From Nephrocerus scutellatus (Eukaryota; Arthropoda; Insecta; Diptera; Pipunculidae), in assembly GCA_947095585.1 (NCBI GenBank), contig OX352765.1, forward strand, positions 77,483,976-77,547,975: a stretch of DNA of 64,000 nt. Reading direction: 5' to 3'. A program made the position numbers and the translations under genes. Below the pieces are notes generated by a model that worked only from the letters and a program-made list of their open reading frames with translations, was not told the origin of the DNA and did no database searches. Position 1 is the first letter of the stretch; every line of letters begins with the position of its first letter. Positions 24,779 to 35,200 of this stretch are shown one piece after another.

Positions 24779-25008
24779 TAATAATACGACTAGCACAGAA
24801 CCTCTCAAATTGTGAAATTTTATTGTAAATACACATCCATTTGGCTAACAAAGAAAAAAAATATCGCACCAAAACCCGAAACCGACAGACAAGAGAGAGT
24901 AATTTGCACTTCTGTGCCTGTGGATGGTGGGGAACGGCGTCATCCCTTTGTTTTATCCTTCTAGTCAGAAGAAGGAGCAATAAAGAACACAGGAAAAACA
25001 GTACTCAC

Positions 25009-25290
25009 CAGCACTTTAGCGAATCGTCTATCCAATTCATCTGTATCTGGCATTGGCTGCTGGGAACGACTTCGGATGCTTGGTTGTCGGACATGGTATT
25101 GATTTGTGGTTGTCGAAATAGAACTTTGCGGTGAAATCTCGTAGCGAAGATCATGCTTCTGAAGAAATCCTCCACCAACACCTCCACCATGATTACCATT
25201 TATCGTGTTATGTTGGTGGTGTCGTATATTTGAGCCATCTTCCGACAATGAATCAGACTGAGTCAGTGGTCGAGATTTGACAGCACCCAT
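25009..25290 (-). CDS. Frl: formin-like protein, first coding exon (Frl/FMNL type)
   Basis: The exon encodes 94 residues, then meets a splice donor (CTG|GTGAGT, intron from 25008 downward) in phase 0. The protein starts MGAVKSRP, an N-terminal glycine context expected to be N-myristoylated, as in FMNL formins. A low-complexity His/Gly/Ser linker follows. At about residues 76-94, [19 protein letters not shown] matches the conserved segment that opens the GTPase-binding/FH3 region of FMNL proteins. The family nucleates and elongates actin filaments under Rho-family GTPase control at the plasma membrane. The next exon (expected to begin with a ...LPPDKA...-type motif), FH1 and FH2 are not in the window. 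The gene must therefore continue to the left across at least 25 kb of repeat-filled intron. The start ATG is favoured by the myristoylation context. Identification rests on recall of the family, with high sequence similarity. Confidence 0.85.
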
Positions 25291-28200
25291 GCTGTTGCGG
25301 TTTCGGGGCGCTTCAGCTTCTTCTGTAGTCGCCGAACCAAAAACTCTCGTCGTAATTGCTAGACAGAAGTTTGTCGCCGTATTCCTCGCCGGGCAACTGG
25401 CGAGTTGCTCCCGAAACGCGTTGAACAGATCCAGACCAAAAGATTTTTACTGCACCAATTTCACGCTGAATTAAAAAGGATCCTCAACTGAGGAATAGGG
25501 ATTGATGAGACACCGAAAACGGAGATTGTATGCAGCGGCTGTAGAACAGTTAAACAACATCAACAATTTCAAAAATGTAAACAAATAAATTTTATAGACT
25601 TTCTTGACACTTTTTTAAAATTAAGCAAAATAAGAAGCAAAAAGCACAGCAAACTAAAACGGAATCACGAAGCACAATCACATTCATTAAATTTTAATTT
25701 CTTATTATGTATTATGTGTAGATTTTATGTATAATTTATGTTATGGAACGGACCGAAGACAGGGATTTCTTTGTCAGAACAAAAAGGCATAATTTTAAAA
25801 CTAGCAACAAAATAATCATTTAATTTAAATTAAAATTATATTGAAAAAAGGAACAATTAAAGCAACAGGTTTGAAAAGAACTAAAACAAATTAAGGTACG
25901 GCACACCACCAGTGTTAAGTGAAACATCCTTCGGTTATAGTTTTATTTTTATTTGCATATTTTTTCTCATTGTCGATGAGCATGATGACAAGGAGAAGAG
26001 TGCCGACAATCAACGGACGTCTCCTCCAGGCTCCAATGTCAATGTATTCTATATACTTTTCCTGTTGGGCGGTGACAACTACTTATTTCTGTAGTTACTA
26101 GAAATTTTGTTCAGAGCTCACTACTGCTGCTGATCCAGCAGTGAAGTCCACTTTGTTTTGTATCATTTTTTGTGCATTGCATTAAATTATATTTTAGAAT
26201 ATAATAAACAGAAGGCGCAATTTAGCATATATAAGGCAAAACAAAAATAAAATTCCATACACTACACCAGCTACAAATAAATTTATTTAGTATGTATATT
26301 CAAAAATATTTTAAAGTTTGCTTATTATAATTTATTCACAATGTAACAACCTAAATGCATGCACTAGCACTGCAAATGCATTTCCGACACTCCACCGACA
26401 TTCACTAAATACCAAACCAACACGACCGCGACGACAATTCAACTAAGCCCACAAGTAAGCGCTGATAAAATAAACAGCCAGAAAATTGGAAATGAAATGA
26501 CAAAATGACCGGTCCAACCGAAACAATGCCAACGTTAAATATAGAACGCGTTAAACCTTACGGCCTCGTTTTCAATAACTTTTTCTATATTCTATGCCTT
26601 AACCTGGAGTAAGACAAGTTTGTATTTCAATATATTATAAAGCGCTGAATATGTTCGACATACTGCCAATATGATTTTGTTCACATATTCAATAAATTCA
26701 CACTAGAAAGTACTTGCTTGTAAGTGTCATATAAATGAACGTCAGGTTGAATTTATGAAACTTACTTTTACGTTGAATTAGTGAAAATATAATTTTCCTT
26801 GCGATTTAAATAAAAAAAATATGACTGCTTCTTTGCAACAGAGATTTAAGGTACTACGCGACATGTTTAACAAAAATAATTTCCGACTGAAACTTGCGAA
26901 ATGTCTAACATTTCCGACTTATGTCCAGTTCTATTATTTTTTTTTAAATCTAGATTTGGTGGTTCTAATAGAACACAAAAACATTTGATCAGGTTTTGTA
27001 GTTGTGTTGGTAAACATGAACTTTTGTTTATAATTTTAAGACACCGTTTTATAACTTCACACTCGAAAACAACCTCACAATAGTCACAATAAAACATTAA
27101 ATTTACGACTTTTTTAGTTTTTAGTGTATTTAGATTTTTAGCTGTCATTTATAATAATAAAAAACTGACATTTCTACGTAAATTTGGGGGTGTGGGGTGA
27201 ATCTTAAAAATAAATGCGATTTCCGAAATTAGATCTAGATAAAACAATCTCTTGGTTTTTTGGGTAAATAGAACACAGATCAAGCTATTTGGGTGAATAA
27301 AAGAACATCACAATAAATTGTGACTAAAATTATGATCGATTTACAGTGTCCTTACAATGGGATAAAAAACCTAGTCTCATGGTCGTGTCTTAATCCTGTA
27401 GGCGTTTAAAGCGGCAGAGTTCAATACATTCTTGTAACATCAATTTTTCATGTGTGACGACTGACGTTTGAGTAGTGTCTCGTCATTAAAATCGACCTGA
27501 CTTCGGTAATCAAGCCCTAACTCGTAGCTCAATGGATCCCTACAGTTTTAGGTTGTGACAGCAATGTTTTCAATTGTGAGACAAGCTTCATTGTAAATAT
27601 ATTTGTGGAACCTAACTTATTCAAAAAAGTCTCCTCGCAAGATGACTTATTTTGTATCTGTGTCTTGCAAAAAAATCAATGTTAAAAATACAAAGATTTG
27701 TGACAGAGACAATATTTTTACTTTGATTTTGTTGTCAAAGTAAGTCTTTGGAATCAATTTGAAATATTTTTTTATTTAATTATTTAAGATGGCTGTAAAT
27801 AAGTCAATAGTCAATACGTCGTTTCGGAAACAGCCGTAATAAACAAAAGCAAAGATTTCATATCCGTTTCAAAATATTTCTAACTTTATTCTGTATTTCT
27901 TACAAATAGGTCAAAAGATTTCTACCAACAATTTCTAGCAAAAATAAAAGAGGAAACAAAATAAAAAATAAAATCTTGTAAAGTCTTAAGTTTGTGAGAG
28001 CTAAGTAAGTCCCCCCCCTCTCCCAACGACAACAATCGCCACCTCGCCACGCCTTCTCCCAATCATTTTTTAGTTTCATTTAATCAATTTGTTTATGCGA
28101 ACGGTTTAACTACATGCAACAATTCTACTCAAATGTCAACAACGAAATCGATCAACAAATATAAAGTGGGAATACAGAGAAACCTATCAGAATTCAACAT

Positions 28201-28708
28201 AATTATAAACATTTCAATAATCATAGCCAACGTACATACATTCTGATATGAACAAGTAAATGTAGTTTTTCGTAAATATTTCTACTCCACCGCCACTTAG
28301 CTGGTCCTTGAATTTTAACACCATATTTTTATTTAAGATATTACTTTTGTGAATTTGAGCCAAATCGTACCATAATTACGAAAAATTGAAATATCACGAC
28401 TATAGCGCCATGTATCGGAAATAAACTTAAAAGAAATCTTCATACAGGCTAAACTAACATATTGTCAAAGTTTGGAGTCAAACGGTCCATCGGTTCTCGA
28501 GTTTAAGACGCTCGAGCCCAGGATTAAATTAACAAAAACTTTATGGTAATGGTTAAACTGTGTGTATACAAAAATATTCTTATATTTTCGTTATAGTAAG
28601 CCCATAATACGACGCAGAAATACATTTTTACTTTTTACTTAAAAGAAAATTTGTATTCCTATTATTTCAAACATCGTTATTCATTAATTCGATCATATGA
28701 TCTTTATT
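25291..28708. other. region upstream of the formin exon, probably 5' UTR/intron/promoter
   Basis: This should contain the 5' leader and perhaps promoter of the minus-strand formin gene, but I could not place a transcription start or a leader splice. The 93-codon minus-strand frame at 26867-27148 contains a CDYC pair but no recognisable domain. No transposon motifs were recognised, in contrast to the flanks. Confidence 0.35.
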
Positions 28709-28991
28709 AATAGGCGTATTTGATTTGCCGAGGAATAAGGAATTTGAATTTGAAAACCAGCAAAGCAGCAGGTTTTCTTATTCGAAAGAAGGAATAAGAT
28801 AGTGCAATTGTGTTGTAATTCCTTATTCTTCGGCAAATAAAATACAATTATATCAGCTGCATTTTATTTGCCGAGGAATAAGGAATTCGAATGTCAAAAC
28901 CAGCAAAACAGCAGCTTTTCCAATTCAAAAGAAGGAATTCGACAGTGCAATTGTTGTTGTAATTCCTTATTCCTCGGCAATTAAAATACAG
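28709..28991. mobile_element. two tandem MITE copies with about 25-base inverted repeats
   Basis: Copy 1 is about 28709-28851 and copy 2 about 28858-28991. Each starts with a block containing TTTGCCGAGGAATAAGGAAT and ends with its near-perfect complement. The interiors are also similar between copies (shared CCAGCAAA-CAGCAG, GAAGGAAT and CAGTGCAATTG-TTGTAATTCC). The copies lie head-to-tail with a spacer of only about 6-10 bases. No coding capacity is present. Confidence 0.85.
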
Positions 28992-29571
28992 CTAACTTGT
29001 CACGAATAATGACGTTATATTAACGTGTAGTCTGCGCAACACAGTTTCCCACACAACACTGCGAACTCGTTGTTTCCATTTCAAATAAAATATTTCTACA
29101 ATAAATTAATTTGTTTGTGTGAGTGTACACGTACACGGGCTTCAAATTGCTTTCCTTTCAATTCGGCTCATTTATTTTAGCATTAGGTGCGCGTTCGAGA
29201 TAGCTGATGGCTCAGAGATTATCTCTATCTCCTCAGTAAAAAGGATTGCATTTAGTCGAACAATTTTCTCCGCTATCTGTTGGCACAGGAATTTTTAAAA
29301 CTCAACTGACAATGTGAAGTGAGAGATCGATTTCATAATAATTTTGTACACACACGCAAGCAAATTATTTTATTATAGCATTATTGTTTTTTGAAATGGA
29401 AACAACGAGTAAAAGACGAACGAACAAATGATCTGAGAATTTATGGCAAATACCAGAAAGGCTGTTCGATGAGAGAGATAAAAAAATCACCGAATGTAAC
29501 TATAAAAATATACTTTCGTAAAAACGCTTGATTTACATTTGTGGCGTGCGAGCAAAAATGAGCAGGACGGC

Positions 29572-29728
29572 TGTTAAATAGCAATTGTGGTTAGCCAGAC
29601 GAGAGAAGTAGTATATTTTTTCAATGTTACCATAATGCTATAGATAACATTTCGCATGTTACTATAAAATAACTATAACATTCGCTTAGTATTAATCTCT
29701 TCTGGCTAACCACAACTTCAATTTAACT
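29572..29728. mobile_element. short inverted-repeat element (MITE)
   Basis: The left end GTTAAAT...TTGTGGTTAGCCAGA and right end TCTGGCTAACCACAA...ATTTAAC are inverted copies over roughly 35 bases with a few mismatches, enclosing about 85 AT-rich bases. It is non-coding. No unambiguous target duplication was found, so the superfamily is open. Confidence 0.75.
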
Positions 29729-30384
29729 ATAGTCGGCCCGCTCACTTTGTCTCGCATGCCATGTCCATTCTGTAGTTTTTGTGTCACAGCGCACGGGCTT
29801 ATTCTAAAATCATTGCAAAACCAGAACAAAATTGTATCATCATAATTAACTGCAGTTGTGCCGCGAAGTCACACAGCTCATTAACATACCCCATCCTCAA
29901 CTAACTATTAAATTTCTTATGTGAAACTCAGAAAAGTCGTTACAGTTCAATAAATCTCTGATAATGGCATGAAACCATAAAAACTATGGACGCAGATTCG
30001 TAAGCAGTAATGGTTTGTGATTAATATAGTAGGTTCTAAGCGTGTAACTACAAATAGACGAATGTTGTTTCTCCGAAGTTGCTCAAATCGTTTCCAATGA
30101 AAAGTTCAGAAGCTTCTTTAAAATTAAAATTTTAGGAATATAACACATCTCCATGGTACACGATAAATGTTCTTTAATGAAAAGTATTTTAAATGACAAA
30201 CAATTAATCTATACATATTATAACTAAATAATATACATGTCCTTTTTGAAGTTAAAATGTTATTGTAAACGTTTAAAATACAAAAATTGTATATTGTATA
30301 TATACTACCGACGACGATTTTGTGTTCAAATATTCCTAAATCTCTAAAAAATCATCCCATTACCGTATGATTTCTGGAGAAGTG

Positions 30385-31052
30385 CTATGACTCTTTCGAC
30401 TTGAGTCCTTGTTCATTAGATTGAACGGAGTCTTCATGTTTTAACGTGGTTGTAGCTTGTTCCGATTTATCCGGTTGAATTTCAATTTGACTGTTTTTAA
30501 TTGCATTTTGCCTTTCCATAAGCTCCTTCCATGGATCCTCGAGCATTGTTGGATGAAAGTACTGGTCTATACTTATGTCATCATTATTATATTGTTTCTA
30601 AGCAAAAATGTAATTAATATATTTTCTGAAATTGCTCGAAATTTCATTAAACTTACATGTCTTTGGTGACCACCACCGCCACCGCCACCACAGCCTCTAC
30701 CACCACCACCACCACTTTGTTGTTGTGGCCTATTAAAGTTGCTATATCCGCCACTCTGACGACTTTGGAGGTGATGGTTGTTGCGGTGGCTACTAGTGCC
30801 TGTATTAAAGTAGCGATTATTCCGACCGCGATTGGGTCGATTTTGATTAAAATAACCACTACTATTATGCCTACTAATGTTTTGATCATATTTGGCTGGA
30901 GTTGATGAAGAAATTCGTCCGGTACTGCCACTGCTCCCACCAAAGTCAAGCGGGTCGAATCCCTCTGATTGTGATGGATATTGCGACAAATGCATTGCGT
31001 ACGGTGATTGCAATGATTGATTAAAATTATTTCGATTGTGAGGTGAACCCAT
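30385..31052 (-). CDS. MPLKIP/TTDN1-like protein (two exons)
   Basis: Exon 1 is 31052-30657 and exon 2 is 30597-30385. The 59-base intron has donor CAT|GTAAGT and acceptor TTGCTTAG|AAA, phase 0, giving 202 residues. The N-terminal two thirds is low-complexity, rich in Asn, Ser, Arg and Gly, with a (G)5R...(G)7 stretch near residues 117-127. After the splice comes the diagnostic conserved motif, YFHPTMLEDPWKELM (about residues 144-158). It matches the YF-P-MLEDPW signature of vertebrate MPLKIP (TTDN1), the protein mutated in non-photosensitive trichothiodystrophy. The human protein is about 179 residues and likewise Gly-rich before the motif. Human work ties it to PLK1/CDK1 binding and more recently to lariat debranching and spliceosome-linked factors; the role in flies is inference. 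Without the exon 2 join the motif is invisible, because the exon 1 frame runs on into the intron. Confidence 0.85.
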
Positions 31053-32059
31053 TTCTTATTTTCTTTTGGACGTTTTGTTTGTAAATATATCAACTTTAAA
31101 AAGAATAAACACAAAACTGTCTATACTATACTAGCTTAGCTGTGTACCTGAAGATATGTTTCTGTTCTCTGTTGTAACTTGTAAATATGTCTATACTGAA
31201 ACTGACAGTAAATGACCAAGCGATGTAGATTAGGTTGTCACCTTGCAACAGCTATTTGACGTATATATATTACGCGTGTTCACATGGGCGTAGTGTATTA
31301 GTACATATTTTCAAAATTTGAGGCATTTTTTATGTCTGAGAAATCCGTGTTCCGAGATATCCGATAAATCCTTTAATTTTTTCCTATGATCAGATCTGTC
31401 AGATAAAAAAATGAGCTGATGTGTTTTTGAAGTGAAACTTTTTTACGAAGGGGGCAACAATTTTTACAGTGTTACACTGTTATTACTCTGTTGTACACAC
31501 ATATTATCGTAAGTCAGTAGAAAGCCTGTCAAAAACTCGAGCGCTACATTGTGATTTGCCCATCATGCTCAGAACTCACTAAGTTTATAGTGTTTCAAAA
31601 CCATCACTAGCTACTTATACGATTATAAGCGTTGGTTTAAGTGTTTATTGAAATAAATTTTTCATTTATATATTTATATCAACAATCGGCGTATCCAGTA
31701 CAATGAGACCTAATTGTAAATTATACTCAGATGTAATATCACTTGTGTAATTCTACAGGAGATGCATGCACAACCAACATAATACTTTTGGTTGTTGTTT
31801 TAGATTATCTGTCAAAGTGAAAGTTATGGAAATCATAAAAAAATTTTGTTGTAGTCGTCAGTTAGGTAGGTAGCGAATGCTGTTGTTGTTGTTGCTTCTA
31901 CTGCAGAATATTTAGTTTTGTTCTCCTAAAATGATATTTTAATTTTTTCTGGTCAAAATTTAAATATATTTTTGCCATTTGCCCTAAAATGTATTTTTTA
32001 AGTTCTTAGTCAACGAGGAAATCTTGACAGGAAAACGAAAGAATTGTTAATGTCCTTGG

Positions 32060-32345
32060 TTAAAAAGTTTTTAAAAACGTTTTTATTAGCTCGCGTTCCT
32101 CTATGTCTGTCTGTGCGGGTGGAATTTTGTAATTGTTTTTAAACTCACTTCCCATTGAGCTAGAGACTTGAAACTTTAAAGATAGCTTAGAACTGGATGA
32201 ACATTGACAAATCACAAAAGAGACAACAAATAGAAAAAAAAATTAATTCAACGCGAGTTTGCAATTTGTTTCAGATCAAAACAAACTACTACGCACAATA
32301 CTCGTTTTAAAAGTTTTAAATTAAAAAGGTATTTTTATTAGCTAA
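32060..32345 (+). mobile_element. DINE-1/Helentron-like non-autonomous element
   Basis: Subterminal inverted repeats CTCGCGTT (about 32090) and AACGCGAG (about 32251) flank a GTCTGTCTGTG tract and the block ACTTCCCATTGAGCTAGAGAC. This arrangement is typical of short fly Helentron derivatives (DINE-1/HINE). There is no coding capacity. The family differs from the GGCT-type family found from 34 kb onward. Confidence 0.7.
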
Positions 32346-32348
32346 TGG

Positions 32349-32496
32349 TGCTCTCACAATGGAAAACTTAATACTTAAGACTTACAGGATTGTATGGATT
32401 TTGGTTTTGAAAAAAAAAATATTTTTGCTCGTTATATTGGAAATCCATACAATCCTGTAAGTCTTAAGTAAACATATTTCATTGTGAGAGCACGGT
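32349..32496. mobile_element. foldback MITE with about 54-base inverted repeats
   Basis: GTGCTCTCACAATG, then ACTTAAGACTTACAGGATTG and TATGGATTT at the left are matched in reverse complement by AAATCCATA..., ...TAAGTCTTAAGT and CATTGTGAGAGCAC at the right. A short central spacer of about 35 bases lies between them. The arms are almost perfectly complementary, so the insertion is young or the hairpin is maintained. Confidence 0.85.
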
Positions 32497-33194
32497 AACA
32501 TGTTTTATGTTTCTGTGTGTTCATATGTAGTCTTCAATATAGGCTGTGTATGTTGGAGTAATCGGAGAGATGATTTAACTGTCAGAATTCATATCCGTGT
32601 TTTTTTTTTATTCTCCGAGAAATCTTTTTTCTCTGAGTAGATTTTTTACCCTTTGATAAATCTCGGATATGATACTTTTGCCCTGAAAAAATGAAAAAAT
32701 ATATTTTTTGGCTGCTGTAGTTGTTTGTATGTGTAAGCATGGAACATGTCTAATACTATGGGCATTTGGGTAAAAAATAAAACTTTTCTCTGATACTAGA
32801 AAAATACTTAAGCAGATCTGATGAGAAAAACAAAATCTGATTTATCGAAAATCTCGGTACTTGTTTTTAAGATTATTCCGATTTCTCCGACATAAAAAAA
32901 CGCGACCTCAATCATATATATTGTAATATACTTCTAACATCTCTAAAAGCTTATAATTACGAAAATATTAACCAAAACCAAACAACGAACAACCTATCAA
33001 ACGTAGAAACGAGCTATCAAAAATTTGTAACAAAAACTTTTGTGTTTTGTCACACTAGAAAGAAGTAAGCAAAATCATAATTTTGCGATTTGCGTAACGT
33101 ATCGTTTCTCGGTCTATAAACAGTTTAGTTCAATTAAATTATTGAATTTCAATTAAAGTACAAATCTTCGCTGAAGCAAACAAAAATAAAATTC

Positions 33195-34055
33195 ATGGTA
33201 TTTAACGAAAAAAGGCAAGCAGAAAAAAAAACAAAAATGACGGAAACGCAAAACAAAGAAAATGTGAAGTCAAAAAATTTGTTAAAACAAGTTTTAGTAA
33301 AAACACCATCTGTTCCCATAACTACAACAGCGACTCGGCCAAATCTCAATCGTAGGTCGGCTGGTTCAAATTGGTCAAGTGTTCTTGCTACAAAATCAAC
33401 GCAAAAGCCAATCGATATACCAAGTTCTTGTCCTGTCATCACTAATAACTCCAGCACTGATAATCCAGATAAAAGTGCCACCCAATTAAGTAAAACTGCT
33501 AAAAAACGACACCGCAGAAAGGCGGAGGCTAAAAACAAAATTTTAGCCATGGATTGCGAAATGGTTGGAACAGGCCCAGATGGTAATGATAATATGCTTG
33601 CACGTGTTTCTATTGTCAATAAAAACGGTGAAGTATTAATGGATAAATTTGTAAAACCCCGAGAAGCCGTTACCAATTATCGCACCCCTGTGAGTGGTAT
33701 TCGTCCGCATGATATTGAAAACGGTGAAGACTTCAGAAGCGTTCAGGACGAAGTTGTCGAGATGTTGCAAGGCAAAATACTTGTTGGTCATGAAATTCGC
33801 AGCGATCTGGCGGTGTTACAAATAAAGCATCCTTACTCCTGTATTAGAGACACGGCACGTTATAAACCTTTATCACGTCTTGTCTCGAATGGCCACACTC
33901 CCAGTCTGAAGCGTTTGACTAAATCGATACTTGGCATCGAAATACAAACTGGGGAACACAATTCCGTGGAAGATGCTCGAGCCGCCATGAGCATTTACAA
34001 TCGTCTACGCGAAGATTGGGAGAAGTACATTCAGAAGCATCAGCGTGTTAAATAG
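33195..34055 (+). CDS. REXO4-type DEDDh 3'-5' exonuclease
   Basis: A single uninterrupted frame of 286 residues. Residues 1-115 are basic and low-complexity, ending in KKRHRRKAEAKNK, a likely nuclear/nucleolar targeting region. Residues 116-280 form the RNase T-like exonuclease domain. Exo I is MDCEMVGTGPDG (Asp120, Glu122), exo II is LVGHEIRSDLAVL (Asp204) and exo III is HNSVEDARAAM (His255, Asp260), so all five DEDDh residues are present. The family (yeast Rex4, vertebrate REXO4/XPMC2) trims RNA and is linked to pre-rRNA processing in yeast. The size and domain match the D. melanogaster homologue I recall as CG6833. A second in-frame ATG lies at 33237 and could be an alternative start; the first ATG (33195) gives the longer basic tail. 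It is divergent from the MPLKIP-like gene 2.1 kb away. The ORF opposite it (33149-33676, minus) is a shadow. Confidence 0.93.
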   Translation: MVFNEKRQAEKKTKMTETQNKENVKSKNLLKQVLVKTPSVPITTTATRPNLNRRSAGSNWSSVLATKSTQKPIDIPSSCPVITNNSSTDNPDKSATQLSKTAKKRHRRKAEAKNKILAMDCEMVGTGPDGNDNMLARVSIVNKNGEVLMDKFVKPREAVTNYRTPVSGIRPHDIENGEDFRSVQDEVVEMLQGKILVGHEIRSDLAVLQIKHPYSCIRDTARYKPLSRLVSNGHTPSLKRLTKSILGIEIQTGEHNSVEDARAAMSIYNRLREDWEKYIQKHQRVK

Positions 34056-34114
34056 AAATTGTTTTTAAATCGTAAATTTTCTTGTGTTAAACTATTTCAA
34101 TTATTGTTTCTTTG

Positions 34115-34120
34115 AATAAA
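34115..34120 (+). terminator. poly(A) signal of the exonuclease gene
   Basis: AATAAA lies 60 bases after the stop codon. The Helentron fragment begins only about 40 bases further on. Confidence 0.65.
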
Positions 34121-34160
34121 ACCACTAGTAAATTGCTAAAATTATGATTTGTGCTGAAAA

Positions 34161-34345
34161 ATAACACGGGGTGGCTGGTGGAATCTTGTGATCAATCAAA
34201 CTTTGCACACATGTTCATATCCGGTGATAACACTTTTTGTCTAGGGGCTCCCATATACATTTTTTCAAACTGGACACATGTGTATCTTCGATTATTCTGA
34301 TAAAAGTTTTTTTTTTTGGGTTGTTTTATTTTAATGAAATTATTT
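34161..34345 (+). mobile_element. GGCT-type Helentron fragment (copy A)
   Basis: It contains GGTGGCTGGTGGAATCTTGTGATCAAT reduced to its core blocks, CTTTGCACACATG, CCGGTGATAACACTTTTTGT and GGGGCTCCCATA, then a 3' part ending in TTGGGTTGTTTTATTTT. These are blocks in the order found in the longer copies at 36531, 41050 and 48665. It lacks the 5' inverted repeat. Confidence 0.75.
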
Positions 34346-34439
34346 TTCAATCTAAATGTTTATTACTCTTAACCTCGTTAAGCATTGTTGCCACTTTCCC
34401 ATAAATAGAACTTGAGTATTTTACTATTAGAATGTTCTC

Positions 34440-35200
34440 AGTTTAAATTTACTTGGTATCATCAACATAAATGTACTGTGAAACTCCCCATTGCGGACTC
34501 CCATAGCTGGACAAATTTCGTCGACAACCTTTTCATTAACTATTAAAAGCTTTTATTTAACTTGCTTTGTAGTCCCCGTGATAATGCAATGTTATGGTAC
34601 AAATAAACTTTTCCGACGATGGACTTAGCATTCCGAAGCTTCATAAATTTTGCGGTCTAAAATCTTGCAAGCCTAATTTGACATACTTCTCGTTATCCAA
34701 TCGAATTGAAGTTTCGCACACATGTGCAATAAAAACATTATAATACTTTGGTTCCATTGAGATGGTCTCTGTCTTATGGACTCTGAAGATAAACGCAGTT
34801 TTTGCGGTTAACTTGTGTTGTAGTTGTAGAAGCATCAAAGATATGTCTGTGTCAAATCTTGGAAGTCTACTTTGATGCACTTACCGTCCTTCAATTCAAT
34901 TGAAATTTCGCACAAATTTTCAGTCCTGATCACAATACAATGTTATGGTTCGACTGAGCTGGCCATATGATTGAAGGAACAAACATTATTTTATTTCACA
35001 CGTTTGTTATCTACGAATTTTGCAATTCGATTTTCATCAACTTCCCCTTTATCTCAAATCTTGCAAGCATATTTTTATATACTTCTCGTTATCCTATCAA
35101 ATTGAAATTACCTCAGGTTGATTTCGATAAAATGTACTTTATACAATTAAGTTGAAATTTTATAGTTCTGAGCACAATATAACATGGTACCAGCAAGCAG
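34440..35200. repeat. degenerate tandem repeat, units about 155-240 bases
   Basis: Related blocks recur: ACAATGTTATGG-type motifs at about 34579, 34935 and 35171, TTCTCGTTATCC at about 34687 and 35086, and GAAATTTCGCACA-type motifs at about 34710 and 34905. Spacing is irregular and divergence high. It resembles the internal repeats of old Helitron-type elements, but I could not find ends. Confidence 0.5.

Larger units (their letters stand above)
31318..32905. mobile_element. about 1.6-kb region bounded by inverted repeats, with nested insertions
   Basis: The left edge (31326-31405: TTTATGTCTGAGAAATC, CCGAGATATCCGATAAATC, GATCAGATCTG) recurs in reverse complement, in the same order, at the right edge (32905 down to about 32815). 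Similarity is imperfect (perhaps three quarters) over about 90 bases. No transposase motif was seen inside. Part of the interior is taken by a DINE-1-like element and a foldback element. It could be one old inverted-repeat transposon or two opposed copies of a short one. Confidence 0.5.

Noticed and set aside
24961..25008. Extension of the formin exon to the ORF end ([15 protein letters not shown])
   Set aside because: A consensus splice donor (GTGAGT) lies exactly after the conserved FAKVL; downstream residues are intronic.
26867..27148. 93-codon frame with a CDYC pair, possible zinc finger
   Set aside because: No His/Cys spacing of a known finger, AT-driven codon use, no splice context; could not be supported.
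30653..31114. Valine/Ile-rich 153-codon frame on the minus strand and its plus-strand counterpart at 30657-30905
   Set aside because: Shadow frames of the Gly-rich first exon of the MPLKIP-like gene; composition is the out-of-frame reading of GGT/GGC runs.
33149..33676. 175-codon frame on the minus strand
   Set aside because: It is the antisense of the REXO4-type exonuclease gene, whose catalytic motifs are on the plus strand.
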